From Desulfobotulus pelophilus (GTDB lineage: Bacteria; Desulfobacterota; Desulfobacteria; Desulfobacterales; ASO4-4): 64,000 bases of DNA. The stretch covers positions 175,789 to 239,788 of the forward strand of contig NZ_JAPFPW010000003.1 in the NCBI RefSeq assembly GCF_026155325.1. Direction: 5' to 3'. Positions 45,038 through 54,100 of this stretch are shown piece by piece (positions within the stretch are counted from its first letter, which is position 1; each line of letters begins with the position of its first letter). The notes beneath the pieces are model-generated. The model did no database searches. It was not told the origin of the DNA and saw only the letters and a program-made list of their open reading frames with translations. The translations under genes and the position numbers were made by a program.

Positions 45038-47346
45038 GGGGCGCTTCTCTTTTTCAGACTCCCCAGCACGGCTTCGGCCAGGATGGGCGCTTTGTGGATG
45101 CGCCTGCATCCCGCATTCCTCAAGGCATTGGCAATGGCGGGCAGGGGGCCGTTCATGGCCACCTCACCGATGCCCTTCATGCCAAAGGGTCCGCTTTCCT
45201 CTTTCTCCACAGGCGGGGCAAGGGAGAGGATGTCCGGCAGATCGAGGCTCCCCGGCATGAGATAGGTGGTAAAATCTTTGGTCTTCACAACCCCTTTTTC
45301 TGTGATGAAATCCTCGTACAGGGCATAGCCGATGCCCTGGGCCACACCACCCTGCACCTGCTGATCGAACATGGACGGATTGAGTACGGCCCCGCCGTCG
45401 GTGAGGGCGAGGTAATCCTTCACCTGCACCCTGCCGGTGAGGGTATCCACTTCCACCCGTGCAAGGTGGGCACCGTAGCCGAAAATCACATGGGGAAAGC
45501 CGATGAAAAAGCCCTTGGACGTATCCGGCACATCCCGGCAGACCGGTGCGATGAACTGGCCAAGGCAGACCCTTTCCTCAAGGCTCATGAAGGAAGCGAG
45601 CTGTTCCAGAGAAACCGAGCGGCCCGAGGGTTCATGCCGCACCCGTCCCGGTTCCAGCACAAGACCCTCATCATTGTGAAGAAAGAGGATGAGCCCCGCC
45701 CGGTTGATGAGGCGGCTTGCCAGCTCTTCGCAGGCGCTGATGAGGGCTTTTCCAAAGGTGTAGGTGGTGCGCCCTGCGGAGGAGGAACCGGAAGGATAGG
45801 CGCTGCGGGTATCGGGCTGGCGCACGCGGAGGGCCTCGGCACTCTGGCGGAGGATGTGGCCTGCAATCTGCAAAAAGGCGCTGCTGTTGCCCTGTCCCAT
45901 GTCCGTTACGGCATTGTGGACAATGAAGAGACCCTTGGTATCCATCTCGATTTTGGCGATGGCCGCATCCCGCACCCCGCCTCCGTAACCTGCGGCATTG
46001 AAGACGGCGGCAAGGCCCGTTCCCCGGATGCAAAAGGGCGGGGCTTCTTTCTGCCATTGCCTGCGGGTCTGCCAGAGGGGATGGTTACGGATGCCTTCGA
46101 GGCAGGCGGCAAGGCTGGTGGAGGATTCCAGCAGCACACCTGCGCCGTTGATATCTCCCCGGTGCAGGGCATTTCGAAGGCGCAGATCCAGGGGGTCCTG
46201 CTCCAGTTTCTCCGCCAGCATGTCCATCATGGACTCAAAGGCAAAACTCACCTGACAGACCCCAAAGGCCCGCATGGCACCGCCCGTGGGTGTATGGGTA
46301 TGGACGCAGAAGCCTTCGGTGAGGGTGTGGGGAATGCGGTAGGGGCCTGCGGCGTGTTCCATGCCCAGTTCCATGACCTCCGGCCCCAGATGGGCGTAGG
46401 CACCGGTGTCATACCAGATTTTTGCATGGAGGCTGTGCAGGCTGCCGTCGGCCAGCGCTCCCAGACGGTAGTGCATGCGGCATGCATGGCGCTTGTAGCC
46501 TGCCACAAAGCTTTCTTCCCTTTCCCAGAGCATTTTGACGGAACGGCCGGGACAGTGCAGGGCCGCAAGGCCGAGGAGGCACTGCACGGTGGCCCCGTCT
46601 TTTCCGCCAAAACCTCCGCCTAAGGAGGGGGCATGGATATGCACCTGCATAAAGGGAATCCCTAAGGCGTGGCTGATTTCAAAACGATCCCTGAAGGGCG
46701 ACTGGGTGGAAACCTCCATGCGGAGGGTGCCGTCTTCCAGGAGGCAGGCCGTACCGGCTTCCGTTTCGAGAAAGCCGTGGGCCTGAACGGGCGTTTCAAA
46801 CCAGCCTTCCACCACGGCGGCGCAGGTATTAAAATCCGGCTCCCCTTTTTGAATGGTGGCTTTCGCCAGCATATTGCCCGGTTTATCTTCGTGCACTAAA
46901 GGGGCATTTTCCGCCATGGCCTCATCCAGATCAAAGACACCGGAAGAGGGTTCGGCATGGATGCGGATACATGCCATGGCACTGCGGATGGCCTCTTTGT
47001 TGTCAGCAATGATGAGGGCCAGGGGATCTCCGCAGTAGCGGATGCGGTCCTCCACAAGAACGGGCATATCCTTATGAATGATGCCCTGACGGTTGGAGCC
47101 CGGCACGTCTTTGGCCGTGAGAATGGCCACGATACCGGGAATCTGCCGGGCTTCTTCCAGCTCCAGTTTCAGAAGCCGTCCGCAGGGAAGGCCCGAGCGC
47201 AGGGCCTGGGCCAGAAGCCGCTTCTCCGGAAAGAGATCGGCCGCATAGGGTTCTCTGCCGCAGGCTTTGGCTCTGGCATCGCCCCTGGGCAGGGGATGGC
47301 CGATGGTCATGGGGGAGCGGGATGGGGGGGGAACTTTGGCGGGCAT
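45034..47346 (-). CDS. Molybdenum hydroxylase catalytic (molybdopterin-binding) subunit
   Basis: 770 aa, large subunit of the xanthine dehydrogenase/aldehyde oxidase family. The sequence includes RYCGDPLALIIADN, the SLGGGFGGKDG molybdopterin loop (about 245-255), GGAMRAFGVCQVSFAFE with the substrate-site Arg, DMGQGNSSAFLQIAG, and GMKGIGEVAMNGPLPAIANA with the catalytic Glu. Purines, N-heterocycles or aldehydes are possible substrates; no residue set allows a firm choice. CGGAGA precedes the ATG. First gene of the operon; the AlbA_2 gene follows with a 4-base overlap and the electron-transfer subunits come later. Confidence 0.94.
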   Translation of the reverse strand: MPAKVPPPSRSPMTIGHPLPRGDARAKACGREPYAADLFPEKRLLAQALRSGLPCGRLLKLELEEARQIPGIVAILTAKDVPGSNRQGIIHKDMPVLVEDRIRYCGDPLALIIADNKEAIRSAMACIRIHAEPSSGVFDLDEAMAENAPLVHEDKPGNMLAKATIQKGEPDFNTCAAVVEGWFETPVQAHGFLETEAGTACLLEDGTLRMEVSTQSPFRDRFEISHALGIPFMQVHIHAPSLGGGFGGKDGATVQCLLGLAALHCPGRSVKMLWEREESFVAGYKRHACRMHYRLGALADGSLHSLHAKIWYDTGAYAHLGPEVMELGMEHAAGPYRIPHTLTEGFCVHTHTPTGGAMRAFGVCQVSFAFESMMDMLAEKLEQDPLDLRLRNALHRGDINGAGVLLESSTSLAACLEGIRNHPLWQTRRQWQKEAPPFCIRGTGLAAVFNAAGYGGGVRDAAIAKIEMDTKGLFIVHNAVTDMGQGNSSAFLQIAGHILRQSAEALRVRQPDTRSAYPSGSSSAGRTTYTFGKALISACEELASRLINRAGLILFLHNDEGLVLEPGRVRHEPSGRSVSLEQLASFMSLEERVCLGQFIAPVCRDVPDTSKGFFIGFPHVIFGYGAHLARVEVDTLTGRVQVKDYLALTDGGAVLNPSMFDQQVQGGVAQGIGYALYEDFITEKGVVKTKDFTTYLMPGSLDLPDILSLAPPVEKEESGPFGMKGIGEVAMNGPLPAIANALRNAGCRRIHKAPILAEAVLGSLKKRSAP

Positions 47347-47533
47347 GGCTTCTCCGTATGATTCGGGTTTGACTGATCCTGCGTTTACTGTGGCTGTTTT
47401 TTCCTTGATCAGCCGGTTTTTTGCATCGCCGGGGCTTTAGCCGATGGAGCAGGAAAACCCATTGGGATTCCTTTATATGTTTTTACAGCAAGTTGCGGTG
47501 ACATAGGGCCTTGGTCTGTTTCTGTATCGTTTT

Positions 47534-48016
47534 TTATAGTTTCTGGAACATAATGTAGGTATCCACATACCCCAGCACAGGGTGAAGGTAGCCCTCGGGA
47601 ACGGTTCCCAGAATGCTGTAGCCCAGTTTCAGCCACAGTCTGACGGCCACCTCGTTGGAAGAAACCACCGCATTGAACTGCATGCCCCGGAACCCCTTTG
47701 CCCTGGCCATCTCCTGGGAGTGGAGGCAGAGATCTCTGGCAATGCCCTTTTCCCTTGCCCGTGGTGCCATCATGTATCCGCAGTTGCAGATATGGGCGCC
47801 GGGGCCTGCGGCGTTGGGCTTGAGGTAATAGGTGCCAAGGATTTCTTCCCCTTCTGCAGCCACATAGCAGGCCAGAGGAAGAGTACACCAGAGGGTATGG
47901 GCCTCTTCCATGTCCATATCCGGATTCAGGGTGTAGGTTTCCCTGTCCTTGAGAATTTTTTGGAATACGGGCCAGAAGCTTGTAAAATCTTCTTTTGTCA
48001 TGTCTCGGATCTGCAC
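47534..48016 (-). CDS. GNAT-family N-acetyltransferase
   Basis: 160 aa. VQIRDMTKEDFTSFWPVFQKIL is the usual GNAT start; CYVAAEGEEILGTYYLKPN and the acetyl-CoA loop MMAPRAREKGIARDLCLHSQ follow, then FNAVVSSNEVAVRLWLKLGYSILGTVP, so the domain is complete. The GTG at 48016 was chosen because GGAGA lies 7-9 bases before it; an ATG five codons later is the alternative. Third gene of an operon with an anti-sigma-like protein and HisC. Confidence 0.85.
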   Translation of the reverse strand: MQIRDMTKEDFTSFWPVFQKILKDRETYTLNPDMDMEEAHTLWCTLPLACYVAAEGEEILGTYYLKPNAAGPGAHICNCGYMMAPRAREKGIARDLCLHSQEMARAKGFRGMQFNAVVSSNEVAVRLWLKLGYSILGTVPEGYLHPVLGYVDTYIMFQKL

Positions 48017-48084
48017 GTTGTTTCTCCATGAAAAAGGGGGGACTTGTTTCAGTCGGTACAGACGGTCTGAGTCAGGTCGGGTTC

Positions 48085-49203
48085 TTACAGACACCCCCTT
48101 TCCTCCAGCACTTCTTCCAGAGCCGCGGCAAAGCTTTCCATGAGGGATTTTTCCCGTAAGGTGACGCGGATATGGTTGGGGTAGCGGAATCCCGTCATGG
48201 TGCGAACCATATACCCTTTACGAATCAGTTTGCGATAGGCAATCTGATCGTTGAACGGAAGTCTTGCGATGATATAGTTGCCTTCACCGGCTATGACGGT
48301 GAGCCCCATTGCTGTCAGTCTGGATTTCAGCCAGTATTTGGATTCCCATACCATCCGGCGGGTTTTTGCAATGTGTTCTTTGTCTCCGAAGGCGGCCATG
48401 GCTGCCTGCTGTGCGGCGCTGTTGATGGAATACACGATACGGGTGCGGCAAATATCAAAAACCGGATCTTTCTGGCCTATGAGGTACCCGATACGCAGGC
48501 CTGCAAGGCCGTACATCTTGGAAAAGGTACGAAAAATAAGAAGGTTGGGGTGTTCGCTCAGAAGTGCGAGGGTATCGGGAAAATCCACATTGTCCACAAA
48601 TTCGCAGTAGGCTTCATCCACCACCACCATGGCTCTGCCATCCACGGCTTCCAGAAAATTTTTCAGGGTTTCCCTGTCCCAGAAGGTTCCGGTGGGGTTG
48701 TTGGGATTGCAGATGAAGAAAATTTTGGTTCGCTCATCCATGAAAGCCAGCATGGCTTCCGGATCAAAACCGTGATTCTTCATGGGCGTGAGCCTGGCTT
48801 CCACACCGGAAAATTCTGCCACCCACTCATATACGGCAAAGGTCTTGTCTGCGGTGATGATGTTGTCACCGGTTTCGCAATAGGCGGAAATGACAAACTG
48901 GATGATCTCGTTGGCCCCGTTGCCGCAGAGGATCTGATCCGGGGAGATGCCGAGCCGTTCTGCCATATGGCAGCGAAGGTCAAAGGCATCTCCGCTGGGG
49001 TAGATGGCCATTTCACCGGGCTTCAGTGTACGGATGGCTTCCAGAGCCGCAGGCGGAGGTCCAAGGGGATTTTCATTGTTATTGAGGCGATGGAGAACGG
49101 GGATGTCGTAGGCCTCCATCAGATAGTGATCGGGGCGGGAGGGTATGTACGGATCGATTTCCCGGATGAACTGGGGAACCAGCATGGAAGGGTGTTTTTT
49201 CAT
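48085..49203 (-). CDS. hisC: Histidinol-phosphate aminotransferase-type enzyme
   Basis: 372-aa fold-type I PLP aminotransferase. NNNENPLGPPPAALEAIR, CGNGANEIIQFV, FFICNPNNPTGT, VVVDEAYCEFV and the PLP-lysine loop FRTFSKMYGLAGLRIGYL are all HisC signatures. The typical reaction is histidinol phosphate with 2-oxoglutarate; related enzymes act on aromatic amino acids or in antibiotic-like pathways. No other his gene is present, and the gene is translationally coupled to an anti-sigma-kinase-like protein, so it may be a specialised paralogue. ATG at 49203 overlaps the upstream stop. Confidence 0.88.
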   Translation of the reverse strand: MKKHPSMLVPQFIREIDPYIPSRPDHYLMEAYDIPVLHRLNNNENPLGPPPAALEAIRTLKPGEMAIYPSGDAFDLRCHMAERLGISPDQILCGNGANEIIQFVISAYCETGDNIITADKTFAVYEWVAEFSGVEARLTPMKNHGFDPEAMLAFMDERTKIFFICNPNNPTGTFWDRETLKNFLEAVDGRAMVVVDEAYCEFVDNVDFPDTLALLSEHPNLLIFRTFSKMYGLAGLRIGYLIGQKDPVFDICRTRIVYSINSAAQQAAMAAFGDKEHIAKTRRMVWESKYWLKSRLTAMGLTVIAGEGNYIIARLPFNDQIAYRKLIRKGYMVRTMTGFRYPNHIRVTLREKSLMESFAAALEEVLEERGCL

Positions 49204-50489
49204 GCCAGATCTCCTTTCCCATGGAGCCGGGTTTCCAGTATGAGCAGATCTCCCTGCGCACCCCCTCCGGGCAGCAGGAGCACAGGTGTGAAGTTTTGTC
49301 GGGAGAGGGCGGGAATGAGGGATGCCTCTTCTGGTATAGCAAGGTCAAGGTGCATTTCGCAGAACTCTATCCCTTCTTTCTGAAGCCACTCAAGGTGGCC
49401 CTGAATGTTGGAAGCCATGTCTTCTCCGCCCATGAGAAGGCGCATGCGGCTTCTTTTTTCTTTTCTGTGAAGGGCAGTGGAAAATACACTGGGGCCTCTG
49501 GCTTCAGCAAGGGGTTTTTCCATCAGAATTTTTTTTCTTGGCAGGTCCTGGGTGCTTACCGCCGCTTCAATGAAAGTGGCAATCTCCGGTGTATAGTGGA
49601 GGGAGCCGCCCGCATCATCGGAGAGAGGGAAATGCCAGGCTGGTCGTCTCCCTGAGCCCGAGTGGCCGCCCGCAGGGATAAAGTATTCTTTCGGGAAACA
49701 GTCTTCATCGAAAAGCCTTGTCAGTACGCCGGAAAAGGGTTTACGGCCCACGCGCTCCAGGCAGTGACAGGCCAGGTCTGCGGCCATGCGTTGCCTTTCT
49801 CCGTGGGAGAAGACAAAGGGACCATAGCCTGTAAGCAGGCGTCCTTCGTCGGGAATACAGAAGGCGGCACCGCAGATATGTCCGGATTCCGTTTCTGCCA
49901 GAGCACCGAAAAGCCGTCCTTCTTCCGTAAGGGCGGAAAGTTTTGCCGGATGAAAGTTTTTGGCAGTAAAGCCTCTGTTCCGCAGGTGGTGAAAAAGCCT
50001 TTGTCCGCAGACAGCCATGGTTCCCGGGGTTGGCCGGATGAGGCGGTAAAAACTGTGAGTGTTCAGGGGCTGTGGAGCAGGCACGTTCTGAGCAAAAATT
50101 TTTTCCACGGAAAAAAGCATGTGGAGGCGGCCGCTTCCGTCCCTTTCCAGGGAAAAGGAGTCTACCCACCGGCTGGCCAGTGCCAGCCCAAGGCCCGATG
50201 CCTCTTTTTCCAGATCCGGCCGCCAGGCAAGGTTGAATGCGGCAAGGTCCATCTCCACAGGTGGGCAGGTAAGCCTGAGCGTTATGCGGTCGGCCCTTTC
50301 CTGTACCTGTATGGAAAGGGGGGTGTTTTCCGGCAGTGCGGTGGAGACTTCTTCGGCTGCCAGTTGCATTTTATGCGAAACGGCGGGCATGACCAGCAGG
50401 TTCCGGCACTGAAGTTCAATGTGGGTGATTATTTCAGCAAGGGCCTTGGTAGATGTGTGGATGTGGAGGAGGGGGAGGGCTGTATTCAT
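49200..50489 (-). CDS. Anti-sigma-type ATP-binding domain fused to an acetyltransferase-like region
   Basis: 429 aa. Residues about 1-135 resemble HATPase_c_2 (RsbW/SpoIIAB type): HKMQLAAEEVSTALPEN (N-box), later EKEASGLGLALASRWVDSFSLERDG (G-box). Residues about 145-429 contain a GNAT-like pattern (GRLFGALAETESGHICGAAFCIPDEGRLLTGYGPFVFS) and are not assigned with confidence; a short tail repeats motifs seen in similar fusions (LLLPGGGAQGDLLILETRL). The ATG at 50489 follows GGAG; the long open frame further upstream is non-coding in character. First gene of an operon with hisC and a GNAT gene. Confidence 0.75.
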   Translation of the reverse strand: MNTALPLLHIHTSTKALAEIITHIELQCRNLLVMPAVSHKMQLAAEEVSTALPENTPLSIQVQERADRITLRLTCPPVEMDLAAFNLAWRPDLEKEASGLGLALASRWVDSFSLERDGSGRLHMLFSVEKIFAQNVPAPQPLNTHSFYRLIRPTPGTMAVCGQRLFHHLRNRGFTAKNFHPAKLSALTEEGRLFGALAETESGHICGAAFCIPDEGRLLTGYGPFVFSHGERQRMAADLACHCLERVGRKPFSGVLTRLFDEDCFPKEYFIPAGGHSGSGRRPAWHFPLSDDAGGSLHYTPEIATFIEAAVSTQDLPRKKILMEKPLAEARGPSVFSTALHRKEKRSRMRLLMGGEDMASNIQGHLEWLQKEGIEFCEMHLDLAIPEEASLIPALSRQNFTPVLLLPGGGAQGDLLILETRLHGKGDLA

Positions 50490-51153
50490 GACGGCTCCGG
50501 TCTGGTTCTGTGGGTTGGCGGATGCAACAGCTGCTCTATCTTTAATGGATGTACCGGGGCGTTGTCCAGTAGAGATCGGATTTCCCATGACATTGGGGTG
50601 GTTCTGATCTGTGGCAGAATCAGAAATGGATCTGGAGCCGTTTATTTGACCACCGAGAACCGAGGGAGCCCTTATGGTCCGGGGTGGTCCGGTATGTTTC
50701 ACCATGTGGCGTTTTTTGAAAAGCCTGTCCGGGATCTGGCTTATGAATGGCGGATGATTTTGTTCTGTTTTGTTTTCATGGGTGAAACCAGAATGCCTAG
50801 GAGTTTTTTTTAACAGTGCATTGACATTTTTTGTCAAAAGCCGACAATAAATGTCAATGCACTGTTGTTTTTTTCGCTGGTTTTGATGGGTGGGAAAGGC
50901 GGGGTATGTCGCTGTTATCGCGACTGCTGTTGGTGGCCCGAAGATTGCTAGTCCGTTTGTCTGTCTTGCGATTTTTGAGAAAAAAAGAAAAAGCTGTTGA
51001 CGATTATGATGAGCGGGTGTGTTGCCGTAGCCGCTCCTTCCGCCCTTCGTGTGCCGTTTAAAAAAGCAGCCGTTGGTTTTGATTGGCGTTACGATATTTT
51101 GCAGAATTCTTTTCGGATGTCGTGAATTACCATGGCTGGCAGGGAATGAAAAA
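50490..51153. other. Gene-free interval before the RHS gene
   Basis: About 660 bases between divergent genes. The minus frame stays open through it but has no protein-like composition or ribosome site. The only strong structure is the long stem-loop at 50812-50866. No clear promoter for the RHS gene was seen. Confidence 0.5.
50812..50866 (+). terminator. Very long perfect stem-loop, terminator-like
   Basis: AACAGTGCATTGACATTT pairs perfectly over 18 bp with AAATGTCAATGCACTGTT, with five more pairs (TTGTC/GACAA) inside after one mismatch and an AAAAGCC loop. GTTTTTTTT follows on +. It has no upstream + gene to terminate, so it could also be a MITE remnant, an sRNA end or a protein-binding palindrome. 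Confidence 0.6.
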
Positions 51154-54100
51154 ATGAGAAAATTCAATCCTTTTGGTCTTGTTGTATGCATTGCGGTTAT
51201 GATAGCCGGTTGTTTTTTCTCTGATACAGGCTCCGAAAGCGGTCTTGATACGGATTCGCTGCTAAGTGGCCTGTGGATCAGAAATTCCGGTGATGTTCTG
51301 CTGGTGAATGCGGAAAATGGTCGTACCGTTCTCTCTCTCGCCCATGGTCAGGGTGTGGATGCCTATGCGATGAATAGCCGGGAGGAGCATATCTGGACTG
51401 TAAAGGATGGGGTTCTGAGGGGGTACGATTTTGAGGGTAAGATGTTTGCGGAAATGGTTGTTTCTGTAGACGGTCCGGCAGGGGAAGGCTGGGTCATGGT
51501 TGCCGATTTGGCCACGGCTGATATCTGGTTAGGAAGCGGAGGTACCGTATGGCATTATGGCATGGATGGTTCTTTGCTGGAAAGGATTCCTGTTGATGAC
51601 ACGGTACTGTCCCTTGCCTTACGTCCATCGGACCGGAATGTCTGGATTCTTGGTTTGAAAAGTTTGTACCGGTACGGGACCATGGGGCTTGATCTTGTGG
51701 ATTTGTGGAGCAGTGGGGAAAAAGGTTCTCTTGCCTGGGATGAGGGTCTGGGAATGCTCTGGGTGGCAAGGTCTGGGAAGATGAGTCTGTACGATGACTC
51801 GGGATATCCTGTTGTTGAGAAAGGCTTTTCAGAAGGGATCCATAGTATATCACCGGATGGGTACGGCGGGATTTGGCTGAGTACGGAAGACATGCTTTAT
51901 CGGATGCGTACGTCCGGCGACATATCGGTGGAAGTGGCTGCTTCAGGCATGATGGCGGAAGGCCGTATCAAGGCTATGACAGCCGATGGGCAGGATGCTT
52001 CTGTATGGATAGCCGGTCAAAAAGCCCTGACCCGGATTTCCAGCACGGGGAATCCCGTAAGGGTGTTTTCTCTGGAAGATATGGGAAGCCGTCACTCTGT
52101 TCAGGAGCTGGTCCATTTCAGTCGTATCCCTGTACCGGGTATGGCTTTTCATTCCCCTTTACCGGGAAGCTATGTGAATGACCCTGATTGCCCCATGGGT
52201 TTTTCCTTCGGAGACAGGGGCGTTGATGTTGATGCCGAAACCATAGGAATAAAAGCCAATGGAAGAGTCCTCCATGCCGCCTGTATATTTGGAGAAGGCT
52301 GGGCCGAATGCCGGCCTGAGAATTCCTTTGCGGATGGCAGGTTTTGGCTGCAGGCATCCATAAAGGACAGCTCCGGCATGCTGCTGGAAGCTGACCCCCT
52401 TTCCTTTACCGTGGATACGGTTCCTCCTGTGTTGCATGTGACACTCTCCGAAGAAGAAGTCTGGATGAAATCGGAGCGTCTGGAGGTGTCCGGCTATGTG
52501 AATGAGCCATCTCTTGTCAGTTTTAACGGCAGATATCTGGTGCTGGATGAGAATCATTCTTTCAGAACCCTGCATACTCTTACGGAGGGAAACAATGAGA
52601 TAGTGCTTCTGGCAACGGACAGGGCAGGCAACACATCCCACCTGACAAGACAGGTTGTTCTGAAAACAGTTCCTCCCCATATCCCGGTTGAAGAGCGGAT
52701 CCGTATGGAGTTTATGGATCATGGAGAGGTACTTGTGTGCGGTGCAGCCGGGGCTGTGGAAGCTTTTTCCATGGTGTATGTGCGTAATGTGCGGACCGGA
52801 AACCGTTTTTCTGCCATGGCGGATGAAAACGGGTCTTTTCGTGTACGCATTGATGCGCTGGATGGGGATCGGTTACAGATAGAGTGTGAAGACCGGGCTG
52901 GCAACGGGAGTCCTGTGCTGGATATGCGGCCCGGTAGCGAAGGAGGGCTTCCGCCGGATCCCGTCACCCAGGCTTTGGCGCTGGACGCAGGCGTTGTCAC
53001 CAGCCTTGCTGATGCATCCCGCTTTCTTTATATGGGTAGCCATCCTGTCCAGCGAGGAGTTTTGGCAGGGACTATTGAGGTGGAGAGGGCTGCGGTTATC
53101 CGCGGTCGTGCGATTACCCGCGATGGAGAGGTTCTTTCCGGGGTTCGGGTCCGTGTCAAGGATGCTCCGAAGTACGGTCATACCCTGAGTCGGAGGGATG
53201 GCATGTTTGATCTTGCTGTAAACGGCGGCAGTACCCTTGTGCTGGAATATGAAAAGGAAGGATACCTTCCGGCCCAGCGTAAGGTGCAGCCTGTGTGGCA
53301 GGATTATGCCCTTGTTGAGGATGTGGCCCTGATTCCTCTGGACGGCCGGGTTACGGAGGTGAATTTTGGCCCGTCATCGGACTTTCAGGTGGCCCGTGGC
53401 AGCGTGGAAGAGGATGCGGACGGCAGGCGTCAGGCGACTTTGTTTTTTCCCCCCGGCCTTGATGCCGCATTGGTGATGCCCGACGGCAGCCGTCGTCCCC
53501 TGAGCAGTGGTAAGGTACGCGCCACAGAATATACCGTGGGTTCCAACGGGCCTGCGGCCATGCCGGGTGAACTTCCTCCCACAACGGGATACACCTATGC
53601 GGCAGAGCTTTCTTTGGATGAAGCCATTGCCGCCGGTGCAAAGGAGGTACGTTTCAGCAGCCCCGTTTATCTCTACCTTGAAAACTTTCTTGATTTTCCC
53701 GTGGGCGGAATTGTTCCCGCAGGCTGGTATGACAGGGAGCGTGCTGCCTGGATTCCTTCCGGTGATGGGCGTGTGGTGAAAATTCTTTCCGTAGAATCGG
53801 GCCTTGCCGTTCTGGATGTGGACGGCAGCGGTCAGGCCGCGGATGGGGAGGCCCTCCGTGCCATGAACCTTGAAGAAGCGGAGCTCCGTCATCTGGCAAG
53901 CCTGTACGGTTCAGGGCAGAGCCTCTGGCGTACGCCCATCCCCCACTTTACTCCCTGGGATTGCAACTGGCCCTATGGTCCGCCTGAGGAAGCCATTTTA
54001 CCGCCCAGGCCGAAGCCCGATGAAACGACACTTCCTCCCCCTCCACCACCGAAGGATCTTTGCAAGGCTCCCGGCTGCGTCATTGATGTGCAGGCACAGG

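Noticed and set aside
50490..51191. Long N-terminal extension of the anti-sigma/acetyltransferase frame on the minus strand
   Set aside because: The frame stays open for 234 more codons but the composition is not protein-like, it spans the long hairpin, and the ATG at 50489 has a good ribosome site.
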